Source: DATEDA01 sp035286595 (GTDB lineage Bacteria > Pseudomonadota > Gammaproteobacteria > Burkholderiales > SG8-39). From it: a DNA stretch of 24,198 bases. Positions within the stretch are counted from its first letter, which is position 1; each line of letters starts with the position of its first letter. Of this stretch, positions 1 through 7,065 are shown piece by piece. The stretch spans positions 1 to 24,198 of the forward strand of contig DATEDA010000155.1 of the NCBI GenBank assembly GCA_035286595.1. Reading direction: 5' to 3'. Under the pieces are notes generated by a model. It did not search any database. It worked only from the letters and a program-made list of their open reading frames with translations, and was not told where the DNA came from. A program made the position numbers and the translations under genes.

Positions 1-274
1 GGTGGCGCTGGTCGGCGCCGGCGCTGCGCGCGTGCTCGGCGACGTAGGCCCAGCCGGTCTCGTCGATCGAGCCGACCGCGAGCTCGGCGCTGTAGGGCGA
101 GCGGAGCTTGCGGACGAGCACGACGTCGAGCTCGCCCTCGAGCTCGTCCGCGAGCACCCGCCCCATCTCCACTGCGCCGCGGGGGATGGCGAGGACGAGC
201 GGGTTGCGGCCCTTGTATCCGACGAGCGCCTCGGCGAGGCGCCGGGCGGCGTCGGCGCGCGATTGGAACATCAT
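1..274 (-). CDS. Phosphoribosyltransferase (COG1926-like), 3' part cut by window edge
   Basis: About 91 residues are visible, starting at tandem ATGs (274 and 271). The N-terminal part reads like the predicted phosphoribosyltransferase family seen beside universal stress proteins: an AIPRGAVEMG stretch near residues 29-38, then VVLVRKLRSP near 52-61 and an ELAVGSIDE segment near 64-72, matching the first half of the type-I PRT fold. The PRPP-binding loop would lie beyond base 1 and cannot be checked. The gene is 67 bases downstream of the universal stress protein on the same strand, so the two are probably co-transcribed from the FNR-type promoter region near 850. Family members are mostly uncharacterised and the substrate base is unknown. 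The family call is fairly safe; the start could be either ATG. Confidence 0.75.
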   Translation of the reverse strand, partial: MMFQSRADAARRLAEALVGYKGRNPLVLAIPRGAVEMGRVLADELEGELDVVLVRKLRSPYSAELAVGSIDETGWAYVAEHARSAGADQRH

Positions 275-341
275 GACGCGATCATCCACCACCCGCGGAC
301 TTCGGGTTTGAAGCGCTTGCTCTTCGCGTCCATGGGCGGCT

Positions 342-785
342 TCACCGATACACGACCACCGGGATCCGGGAGTGCGACAGCACGCTTTGAGCGACGCTTC
401 CCAGGATGAGCGACGCGACTCCGCCACGGCCGTGGGACGCCATGAAGATCGCGTCGCACCTCTTCCTCCGCGCCGCGTCGATGATGCCCTGATAGGGCGT
501 GACCGGCTTGGTGACATAGGTTTGGCAGGTGATGCCCGCCGCCCGCGCCGCCTTTGCAACCTCGGCGACGTACCTCGCGCCGCGCTGGCGCGCGGCCTTC
601 TCGAGCGTCTCGATCAGCGCGGCGTCGATCAGCGCGCCCTCGCCGGCGAGGTAGGGCAGGTTCGTCTCCAGCCCGTGATACGCGGTGATCTTGGCGCCGA
701 CGGCCTTGGCGAATCGGATCCCCGCCTTTGCCCCGCGGCGCGAAAGCGTGGATCCGTCGGTCGGAATCAGGATGCGCTTGAACAT
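342..785 (-). CDS. Universal stress protein (UspA family)
   Basis: This 147-residue protein has the length and shape of a single-domain UspA protein, a cytoplasmic nucleotide-binding stress protein. It begins MFKRILIPTDGS, with the usual acidic residue at D10. It ends with the ATP-type signature: S117-H118-G119, nine residues, then G129-S130-V131, followed by IPVVVYR. The first glycine of the canonical G-2X-G-9X-G(S/T) motif is Ala116, a common variant. I chose the ATG at 785 because it starts the conserved beta strand and has GGGGA just upstream; an upstream ATG would add 12 residues not typical of the family. It leads a leftward unit with the phosphoribosyltransferase and is divergent from the CBS/GroEL operon. 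An FNR/ANR-type site is centred about 68 bases upstream of the start codon, so low-oxygen induction is likely. Confidence 0.92.
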   Translation of the reverse strand: MFKRILIPTDGSTLSRRGAKAGIRFAKAVGAKITAYHGLETNLPYLAGEGALIDAALIETLEKAARQRGARYVAEVAKAARAAGITCQTYVTKPVTPYQGIIDAARRKRCDAIFMASHGRGGVASLILGSVAQSVLSHSRIPVVVYR

Positions 786-846
786 TGGTCTGTTCCCCGT
801 GGGCGATCGCGATGCCCACATGGTTTCGCAGCTGCAGAAGGCCTTG

Positions 847-860
847 TTGACTTACCTCAA
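847..860 (-). promoter_or_regulatory. FNR/ANR-type binding site (left, facing the Usp gene)
   Basis: The sequence TTGACTTACCTCAA fits the TTGA-N6-TCAA core of FNR/ANR/DNR-type sites. The half-sites are TTGAC and, on the other strand, TTGAG. The centre is 68 bases from the Usp start codon. At class-II spacing (about 41 bp from the transcription start), RNA would start near 812. The -10 there is weak: AACCAT on the minus strand at 825-820. The site lies in non-coding DNA between divergent stress genes, which supports function. CRP-like relatives share this motif, so the exact regulator is unknown. Confidence 0.6.
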
Positions 861-987
861 GCCACGGGCAACCGGCCTCGCGGCCGACCATTCCTCCCGC
901 TCGCCGTGCGCCGGCGGCCGGGCGGGCCCGGTCCGGGAGACGGCGGCAGACGGAAGAGCGCCGGACCCCCGGAGCGTTTGATGCCAT

Positions 988-1001
988 TTGACGAGCGTCA
1001 A
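988..1001 (+). promoter_or_regulatory. FNR/ANR-type binding site (right, facing the CBS-groEL operon)
   Basis: TTGACGAGCGTCAA is a perfect inverted repeat, TTGAC-N4-GTCAA, matching the FNR/ANR core. Its centre (994.5) is about 41 bp upstream of the start point predicted from the -10-like hexamer at 1023-1028, which is the classic class-II activation spacing. It lies 134 bases upstream of the preferred start of the CBS-domain gene. This is the stronger of two such sites in the same 343-bp spacer. Confidence 0.7.
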
Positions 1002-1022
1002 GTCGGCTCCTCCGGCGGCGGG

Positions 1023-1028
1023 TAAGTT
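1023..1028 (+). promoter_or_regulatory. -10-like element of the CBS-groEL operon promoter
   Basis: TAAGTT sits in one of the few AT-containing stretches of the divergent spacer. With its last base at -7, transcription would start near 1035, putting the FNR-type site at about -40.5 to -41.5. There is no recognisable -35 hexamer; this is expected at activator-dependent class-II promoters, where the site occupies that position. The leader would be about 95 bases. Confidence 0.45.
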
Positions 1029-1128
1029 GATTTCCATGTCGAAGCGCAATCCGCCGCAGCGCGTCGTTGCGCGGCAGTCGGCCCGGTTCGCGCTGGGTCA
1101 GCAGGACTTTCATGGAGCGAGGCGAGCG

Positions 1129-1578
1129 ATGAACGTCGGCGAAATCTGCAACCGGATCGTCATGTTTGCGTACCGTGGGACGTCGCTCACGGATGCAGCG
1201 CGGCTCATGCGCGAGCACCACGTCGGCAGCCTCGTCGTCGTCGACGAGACTGCCCAGGGGCGCGTGCCCGTGGGCATGCTGACCGACCGCGACATCGTCG
1301 TCGCGGCCGTGGCGGGCGACGTCGATCTCCGGACGGTGACCGTCGGCGAGGTCATGCAAGGCGAGCTCCAGACCGTGCGCGAGGAGGACTCGGTGTCCGA
1401 CGCGCTCCAGCTCATGCGCCGGCGCGGGATCCGCCGGCTGCCGGTGGTCACGATGGGGGGAACGCTCGCCGGCATCGTCACCGTCGACGACCTGCTCGGA
1501 ATAGCCGCCGAGCAGCTGAGCGATCTCGTGCGCGCGATCGGCGCCGAGCAGTCGCGCGAGGCGCGGGTCCGGAAGTAG
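1129..1578 (+). CDS. Two-CBS-domain protein
   Basis: This 149-residue protein consists almost entirely of a tandem CBS pair (Bateman module). CBS1 spans about 8-63 and ends GMLTDRDIV (49-57). CBS2 spans about 75-133 with GIRRLPVV (100-107) and GIVTVDDLL (115-123). Such stand-alone pairs bind adenosine nucleotides and act as energy or redox sensors that modulate partner proteins. I chose the ATG at 1129 because it directly precedes the first CBS helix and has GGAG and GAGG at 1114-1122. The longer in-frame start at 988 would overlap the FNR-type site. It is the first gene of the rightward operon, 32 bases before groEL. CBS-domain proteins recur in low-oxygen stress clusters. The ligand and partner cannot be told from sequence. 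Confidence 0.88.
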   Translation: MNVGEICNRIVMFAYRGTSLTDAARLMREHHVGSLVVVDETAQGRVPVGMLTDRDIVVAAVAGDVDLRTVTVGEVMQGELQTVREEDSVSDALQLMRRRGIRRLPVVTMGGTLAGIVTVDDLLGIAAEQLSDLVRAIGAEQSREARVRK

Positions 1579-1610
1579 CCCGCACGATTGCGTCTGACGC
1601 CGGGCACGCC

Positions 1611-3227
1611 ATGACAGCGAAGCGCATCCTGTTCCACGACGAGGCCCGCGCCAAGATCGTGCAAGGCGCAGCGGTGCTCGCGGACGCCGTGCGGGGGACG
1701 CTCGGACCGAAGGCCCGGACCGTCGTGCTGGAGCGCTCGTATGGTCCCCCTGCGGTCATCAACTCCGGCGTCGCCGTGGCGAGGGAGATCGAGCTGCCCG
1801 ACCCGTTCGAAAATCTGGGCGCCCAGATGGTGCGCGAGGTGGCGGCCAAGACCGCGGAGGTCGCCGGAGACGGCACGACGACCGCCACGCTGCTCGCCGA
1901 CGCGACCATCCGCGAGGGCATGAAGTACGTCGCGGCCGGCATGAACCCGATGGACCTCAAGCGCGGAATCGACACCGCCGTCACGGCGCTCGTGGCGGCC
2001 CTCAAGAAGCTCGCGAAGCCGTGCGAGACCCGCACCGAGATCGCCCACGTCGCGAGCATCTCGGCGAACAACGACCGGACGATCGGCGAGCTGGTGGCCG
2101 ACGCCATGGACAAGGTCGGGAGAGAGGGCGTGGTCACGGTCGAGGACGGCTCCGGGCTCGCGAGCGAGCTGGACGTCGTCGAGGGCATGCGGTTCGACCG
2201 CGGCTATCTGTCGCCCTACTTCATGAATCAGCCGGAGAAGCAGCGCGCGGTCCTCGAGGATCCGCTGATCCTCATCCACGACAAGAAGATCTCCGCGATC
2301 GCGGACCTGCTGCCGCTGCTGGAGAAGCTGGTCCAGGCCGGAAAGCCGCTGCTCGTCATCGCCGAGGAGGTCGAGGGCGAGGCACTCGCGACGCTCGTCG
2401 TCAACAGCCTGCGGGGGGTGCTGAAGGCGTGTGCGGTCAAGGCGCCGGGGTTCGGCGACCGCCGGAAGGCGATGCTCGAGGACATCGCGATCCTGACCGG
2501 CGGCACCGTGGTCGCGGAAGAGGTCGGCCTGAAGCTCGAAACCGCGACGCTCGACCGGCTCGGCCGGGCGAAGCGGGTGGAAGTCGACAAGGACGACACG
2601 ACCATCATCGGCGGGGGCGGACAGACGGCCCGGATCGAGGCGCGCGTCGCGCAGCTCAAGCGCGAGCTGAAGGATGCGACGAGCGACTACGACCGGGAGA
2701 AGCTCCAGGAGCGCGTGGCGAAGCTCGCGGGCGGCGTCGCGGTCGTGAAGGTGGGCGCGGCCACCGAGACCGAGATGAAGGAGCGGAAGGCGCGCTTCGA
2801 GGACGCCCTGCACGCGACCCGTGCGGCCATCGAGGAGGGGATCCTGCCCGGCGGCGGGGTGGCTTTGCTGCGCGCCCGCGCCGCGATCGCGGGGCTGCGC
2901 GGCGAGAACCAGGATCAGGACTGCGGCATCAAGATCGCGCTGCGAGCGGTCGAGGAGCCGCTGCGGCAGATCGTCGCGAACGGCGGGGTCGAGCCTTCGG
3001 TCGTGCTCGACCGCGTGCTCGCGGGCGATGGCAACTTCGGCTACAACGCGGCGACCGGCGAGTACGGCGATCTCGTCCAGATGGGCGTGCTCGATCCCTG
3101 CAAGGTCACGCGGACCGCGCTGCAGAACGCGGCATCGATCGCGGGGCTCATTCTCACCACCGACTGCATGGTCGCGCGGCTCCCGGCGAAGGAAGGCCCG
3201 GGCGGGCCGGAAAGCCCGGAGTTCTAG
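1611..3227 (+). CDS. groEL: GroEL-type chaperonin, divergent paralog
   Basis: This 538-residue protein co-linear with E. coli GroEL is a group I chaperonin that would form the ATP-driven folding ring. Conserved features include GDGTTT (86-91, with D87), the apical DRGYLSPYF GroES/substrate-binding segment, VKAPGFGDRRKAML, LQERVAKLAGG, D398, PGGGVAL and the C-terminal LDPCKVTRTALQNAAS segment. Three departures stand out. K51-D52 of E. coli is N51-S52 here, so one of the two catalytic aspartates (D52, D398) is missing. TLGPKGRN reads TLGPKART. The C-terminus ends GPESPEF with no Gly-Gly-Met tail. No groES is adjacent, so this is probably a second, stress-specific GroEL rather than the housekeeping copy. 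The Shine-Dalgarno sequence is poor, so translation may be coupled to the CBS gene. Confidence 0.95.
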   Translation: MTAKRILFHDEARAKIVQGAAVLADAVRGTLGPKARTVVLERSYGPPAVINSGVAVAREIELPDPFENLGAQMVREVAAKTAEVAGDGTTTATLLADATIREGMKYVAAGMNPMDLKRGIDTAVTALVAALKKLAKPCETRTEIAHVASISANNDRTIGELVADAMDKVGREGVVTVEDGSGLASELDVVEGMRFDRGYLSPYFMNQPEKQRAVLEDPLILIHDKKISAIADLLPLLEKLVQAGKPLLVIAEEVEGEALATLVVNSLRGVLKACAVKAPGFGDRRKAMLEDIAILTGGTVVAEEVGLKLETATLDRLGRAKRVEVDKDDTTIIGGGGQTARIEARVAQLKRELKDATSDYDREKLQERVAKLAGGVAVVKVGAATETEMKERKARFEDALHATRAAIEEGILPGGGVALLRARAAIAGLRGENQDQDCGIKIALRAVEEPLRQIVANGGVEPSVVLDRVLAGDGNFGYNAATGEYGDLVQMGVLDPCKVTRTALQNAASIAGLILTTDCMVARLPAKEGPGGPESPEF

Positions 3228-3265
3228 AGCTCGACTCGCTCGCGCGAGCGGGCGCGCCTCGCGAG

Positions 3266-4621
3266 ATGAATCCGCTCTCGAGCCCGCTCCTCACGGACCT
3301 GTACCAGCTCACCATGCTGCAGGCCTACTTCGAGGCCGGCATGACGGAGACGGCGGTGTTCGAGCTGTTCGTGCGCAAGCTCCCGCCCGGGAGAAACTTC
3401 CTGGTCGTGGCGGGCCTCGAGCAGGCGGTCGAGTTCCTGGAAGGCCTGCGGTTCGGCGAGGAGGAGCTCGAGTGGATCGGGTCGAGCGGTCTCTTCAAGC
3501 CCGGGTTCGCGGAGCGCCTCGCGCGGCTGCGCTTCACCGGCGACGTGCACGCGATGCCGGAGGGCACGGTGTTCTTCCCGAACGAGCCGATTCTCCGCGT
3601 CACGGCGCCGCTGCCCGAGGCGCAGCTCGTCGAATCGCGCCTCGTGAACCTCGTCCACTTCGAGGTGCTGGTCGCGTCGAAGGCGGCGCGGTCCGTGCTC
3701 GCCGCGCCGGGGAAGCGGTTGATCGACTTCGGCCTGCGCCGCGCGCACGGCGCGGAGGCGGCGCTCCTCGCCGCGCGCGCCGCATATCTGGCGGGGTTCG
3801 ACGGCAGTTCGGCCGCGCTTGCCGCGCCCCGCTTCGGCATCCCGGTCTTCGGCACCATGGCGCACTCCTTTGTGCAGGCGCACGCGACCGAGTCGGCGGC
3901 GTTCGAGCACTTCGCCCGGGCGTTCCCGCGCTCCGCGCTGCTCCTCATCGACACGTACGACACCGTCGCTGGCGCGCGCAAGGTCGCCGCCCTCGCCCCC
4001 GGACTGGCGCGCGAGGGGATCGCTATCCGCGGGGTGCGGCTCGACAGCGGCGACCTCGCCCGGCTCGCCCGCGACGTGCGCGAGGTGCTCGACGGGGCCG
4101 GCCTCGCAAGCGCGACGATCTTCGCGAGCGGCAACCTCGACGAGCATCGCGTCCGCGAGCTCGTATCGGGCGGTGCGCCGATCGACGCCTTCGGAATCGG
4201 CACGAGCCTCGTCACGTCCGCGGACGCGCCGTCCCTGGACGCGGTCTACAAGCTCCAGGAGTACGCCGGACGGCCGCGGCGCAAACGCTCGACTGGCAAG
4301 GCGACCTGGCCCGGCCGCAAGCAGGTCTTTCGCAGCTACGGCCCGGACGGCCGGTTCGCGCGCGATGTGGTCGCCGAGGAGACTGACCGGCAGCCCGGCG
4401 ATCCGCTCGTCCAGCACGTGATGGTCGGGGGGAAGCGGCTCCGGCCGCTGCCGACGCTCGACGAGGCGCGGTCCTGCACGCGTGCCCAGCTGGAACGCCT
4501 TCCGCCCTCGCTCAGGGCGCTCGAGGACGCGGCCGAGCCGTATCCGGTCGAGATCGCGCCAGGCCTGCGCGCGCTGGCGGCCGAGGTTGACGCCGCGACC
4601 GAGGGCGGTGCCGCGACATGA
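3266..4621 (+). CDS. pncB: Nicotinate phosphoribosyltransferase
   Basis: This 451-residue enzyme converts nicotinate and PRPP, with ATP hydrolysis, to nicotinate mononucleotide in the NAD salvage (Preiss-Handler) pathway. The N-terminus shows the family hallmark LLTDLYQLTM (residues 8-17). The catalytic, phosphorylatable histidine is H200 in GTMAHSF. LLLIDTYDTV and VRLDSGDLARL form the phosphate/PRPP-binding side, followed by FGIGTSLVTS. The ATG at 3266 is the only one close to the conserved start; its Shine-Dalgarno sequence is weak, and it follows groEL by 38 bases. Its stop overlaps the next start (ATGA at 4618-4621), so it is translationally coupled to the Lon-like gene. Its place in a putative anaerobic stress operon suggests NAD pool maintenance during growth arrest. 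Confidence 0.93.
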   Translation: MNPLSSPLLTDLYQLTMLQAYFEAGMTETAVFELFVRKLPPGRNFLVVAGLEQAVEFLEGLRFGEEELEWIGSSGLFKPGFAERLARLRFTGDVHAMPEGTVFFPNEPILRVTAPLPEAQLVESRLVNLVHFEVLVASKAARSVLAAPGKRLIDFGLRRAHGAEAALLAARAAYLAGFDGSSAALAAPRFGIPVFGTMAHSFVQAHATESAAFEHFARAFPRSALLLIDTYDTVAGARKVAALAPGLAREGIAIRGVRLDSGDLARLARDVREVLDGAGLASATIFASGNLDEHRVRELVSGGAPIDAFGIGTSLVTSADAPSLDAVYKLQEYAGRPRRKRSTGKATWPGRKQVFRSYGPDGRFARDVVAEETDRQPGDPLVQHVMVGGKRLRPLPTLDEARSCTRAQLERLPPSLRALEDAAEPYPVEIAPGLRALAAEVDAATEGGAAT

Positions 4622-7065
4622 CCGGCGACGGCCCCCTTCCGCTCCCGAGCGAGGCGCTCGCGAACCGCTGCGATCCCGCATCGCTCGCGTTCGAGACGAC
4701 CGCCGAGCTCGACGGGCCGGGCGGCATCGTCGGGCAGGAGCGCGCGGCGCAGGCCCTCGCGTTCGGGGTCGGCGTGGCGCACGAGGGCTACAACGTGTTC
4801 GTCATGGGCGCCGCGGGAAGCGGCAGGCGCACGCTCGTCCAAAGCGCGCTCGGCGAGCGGGCGCGCGCGGCGACGACGCCGTCGGACTGGGTGTACGTCA
4901 ACAATTTCGCCGCCTCCCACCAGCCGATCGCGATCGAGCTGCCGCCCGGACGCGGCGTGGCGCTCAAGCGGGACATGGAGCACCTCCTCGCGGAGCTGCG
5001 CGCGGTGATCCCGGCGGTCTTCGAGAGCGAGGAGTACGCGCACCGCGTCGAGCAGATCGACACCGAGTTCACCGAGCGCCACGAGCGCGAGGTCGCGGCG
5101 CTCGGGCAGGACGCGTCGCACGAAGGGATCGCGCTGCTTCGCACGCCCGCCGGCTTCACCTTCGCACCGCTCAAGAACGGCGAGGTGATCAGCGCCGAGG
5201 ACTTCAACCAGCTGCCGGAGGCCGAGCGGCAGCGGATCGGCGAGACGATCTCGGGGCTGCAGCAACGGCTCGAGAAGGTGGTCCGCATGACGCTGCGGTG
5301 GCGGAAGGAGCGGAACGAGCGAGTGCGCCAGCTCAACCGCGACATGATCCTCCTCTCGGTCGGGCAGCTGGTGGAGGAGATCACCCAGCGTTACGGGGCG
5401 TTTCCGCGGGTCGTCGAGTATCTCGGTGTGGTCCGCGCCGACGTGCTCGAGAACGCCGACGATTTCCGCCGGCCGCCGGAGGGAGGCCCGGCGATGCCCG
5501 GGCTCGGCGCTCCATCCGCAGACCGCGAGCTGCGCCGCTACGCCGTCAATCTCCTGGTCGACCGCAGCGGCGCAGCGGGTGCGGAGGTGGTGTTTGCCGA
5601 CCATCCGACCTATGCGAACCTCGTGGGTCGAGTCGAGCACATGCAGCATCTCGGGACGCTCGTCACCGATTTCACGTTGGTGAAGCCGGGTGCGCTGCAT
5701 CGGGCCAACGGTGGCTACCTCGTGCTCGATGCGCTGAAGGTGCTCACCCAGCCGTTCGCCTGGGAAGCGCTCAAGCGGACGCTCACCCGGCGCGAGATCC
5801 GGATCGAGTCGCTCGGCGAGCTCTGGGGAGTCCCCAGCACCGTCTCGCTCGAGCCCGAGCCGATCCCGCTCGCGGTCAAGGTCGTGCTGCTCGGGGAGCG
5901 ATCCCTCTACTACCTGCTGCAGGCGCTCGACCCCGATTTCCGGCGACTCTTCGAGGTGGTCGCCGATTTCGAGGAGGCGCTCGACCGGACTGCAGAGACT
6001 TCTCGCGCGTTCGCGCAGATGGTCGCCGGGTTGGTGCGCCACGTCGGACTCCTCCCGCTGGAGCGCGGAGCGGTCGCGCGCGCGATCGACTACGCGGCGC
6101 GGCGCGCGGGGGACGCGCACAAGCTGTCCGCCGACGTCGGCGCGCTCGCGCGGTTGCTGAGCGAGGCCGACTTCATCGCCCGCCAGGGCAACCGCGCCGT
6201 CGTGGCGGCGTCCGACCTCGAGGCGGCGATCGCGGCTCAGCGCGCTCGCGCCGACCGGCTGCGGCGGCGGGTCCACGAGTCGATCCTGCGGGGGACGGTG
6301 CTCATCGACACCGCCGGCGCGAAGGTCGGGCAGGTGAACGGCCTGTCGGTCGTCGAGCTGGGCGAGTTCCCGTTCGCCGAGCCGACGCGGATCACGGCGA
6401 CGACGCGGGTGGGCGACGGCCGGGTGATCGACATCCAGCGCGAGGTCGAGCTCGGGGGCGCGATCCACTCCAAGGGCGTGATGATCCTGTCGCAGTTCCT
6501 CGCCGCGCGGTTCTCGGGAAGCCGTCTGCATTCGCTGGCCGCGAGCCTCGCGTTCGAGCAGACCTACAGCCGGGTCGACGGCGACAGCGCATCCCTCGCC
6601 GAGCTCTGCGCGCTGCTCTCGTCGCTCGCCGGGCTGCCGATCCGGCAATCGCTCGCGGTCACGGGCTCGGTGAACCAGCTCGGCGAGGTCCAGGCGATCG
6701 GCGCGGTGAACGAGAAGATCGAGGGCTTCTTCGACATCTGCACCGCCCGCGGCCTCACCGGCGCGGAGGGCGTGATCATCCCCGCCGCCAACGTCGCGCA
6801 CCTGATGCTGCGGGACGACGTCGTCGCCGCGGCCGCCGGCGGCAAGTTCAACGTCCATGCAGTCCGCCATGTCGACGAGGCGATCGAGCTGTTGACCGGG
6901 ACGCCCGCGGGCGACCCGGAGCTCACGACCGCCGGGCCGCAGCACACCGTGAACGGGCGTGTGGCAGCGCGTCTGAAGGAGTTCGCCGCGCTGCGCCGTG
7001 AGCTGAGCGCGCCCGGCGCGGCGGGGCAGCGCCCCAGGAAGCGGGGGTGGAATGGTCGCAAGTGA
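4618..7065 (+). CDS. Lon-family (COG1067/LonB-like) AAA protease
   Basis: This 815-residue cytoplasmic protease has an AAA_32-type N-terminal region and a Lon proteolytic domain at the C-terminus. The P-loop is GAAGSGRRT (64-72), in which the usual GK[S/T] is GRR, so the Walker lysine is replaced. A Walker-B-like ANGGYLVLD lies at 363-371. The Lon catalytic dyad is intact: S657 in GDSAS and K700 in VNEKIEG, separated by 43 residues exactly as S679/K722 in E. coli Lon. TGSVNQLGEVQAIGAVNEKI is the usual Lon segment before the lysine. There is no Lon N-terminal LAN domain. It overlaps pncB by ATGA and the next gene by 14 bases, so it is firmly within the operon. It probably degrades misfolded or specific proteins under stress; substrates are unknown. 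Confidence 0.92.
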   Translation: MTGDGPLPLPSEALANRCDPASLAFETTAELDGPGGIVGQERAAQALAFGVGVAHEGYNVFVMGAAGSGRRTLVQSALGERARAATTPSDWVYVNNFAASHQPIAIELPPGRGVALKRDMEHLLAELRAVIPAVFESEEYAHRVEQIDTEFTERHEREVAALGQDASHEGIALLRTPAGFTFAPLKNGEVISAEDFNQLPEAERQRIGETISGLQQRLEKVVRMTLRWRKERNERVRQLNRDMILLSVGQLVEEITQRYGAFPRVVEYLGVVRADVLENADDFRRPPEGGPAMPGLGAPSADRELRRYAVNLLVDRSGAAGAEVVFADHPTYANLVGRVEHMQHLGTLVTDFTLVKPGALHRANGGYLVLDALKVLTQPFAWEALKRTLTRREIRIESLGELWGVPSTVSLEPEPIPLAVKVVLLGERSLYYLLQALDPDFRRLFEVVADFEEALDRTAETSRAFAQMVAGLVRHVGLLPLERGAVARAIDYAARRAGDAHKLSADVGALARLLSEADFIARQGNRAVVAASDLEAAIAAQRARADRLRRRVHESILRGTVLIDTAGAKVGQVNGLSVVELGEFPFAEPTRITATTRVGDGRVIDIQREVELGGAIHSKGVMILSQFLAARFSGSRLHSLAASLAFEQTYSRVDGDSASLAELCALLSSLAGLPIRQSLAVTGSVNQLGEVQAIGAVNEKIEGFFDICTARGLTGAEGVIIPAANVAHLMLRDDVVAAAAGGKFNVHAVRHVDEAIELLTGTPAGDPELTTAGPQHTVNGRVAARLKEFAALRRELSAPGAAGQRPRKRGWNGRK

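Noticed and set aside
988..1128. Longer start for the CBS-domain gene at 988
   Set aside because: It would place the FNR-type site and the -10-like element inside coding sequence, and the extension resembles no CBS protein; ATG 1129 has a better ribosome-binding site.
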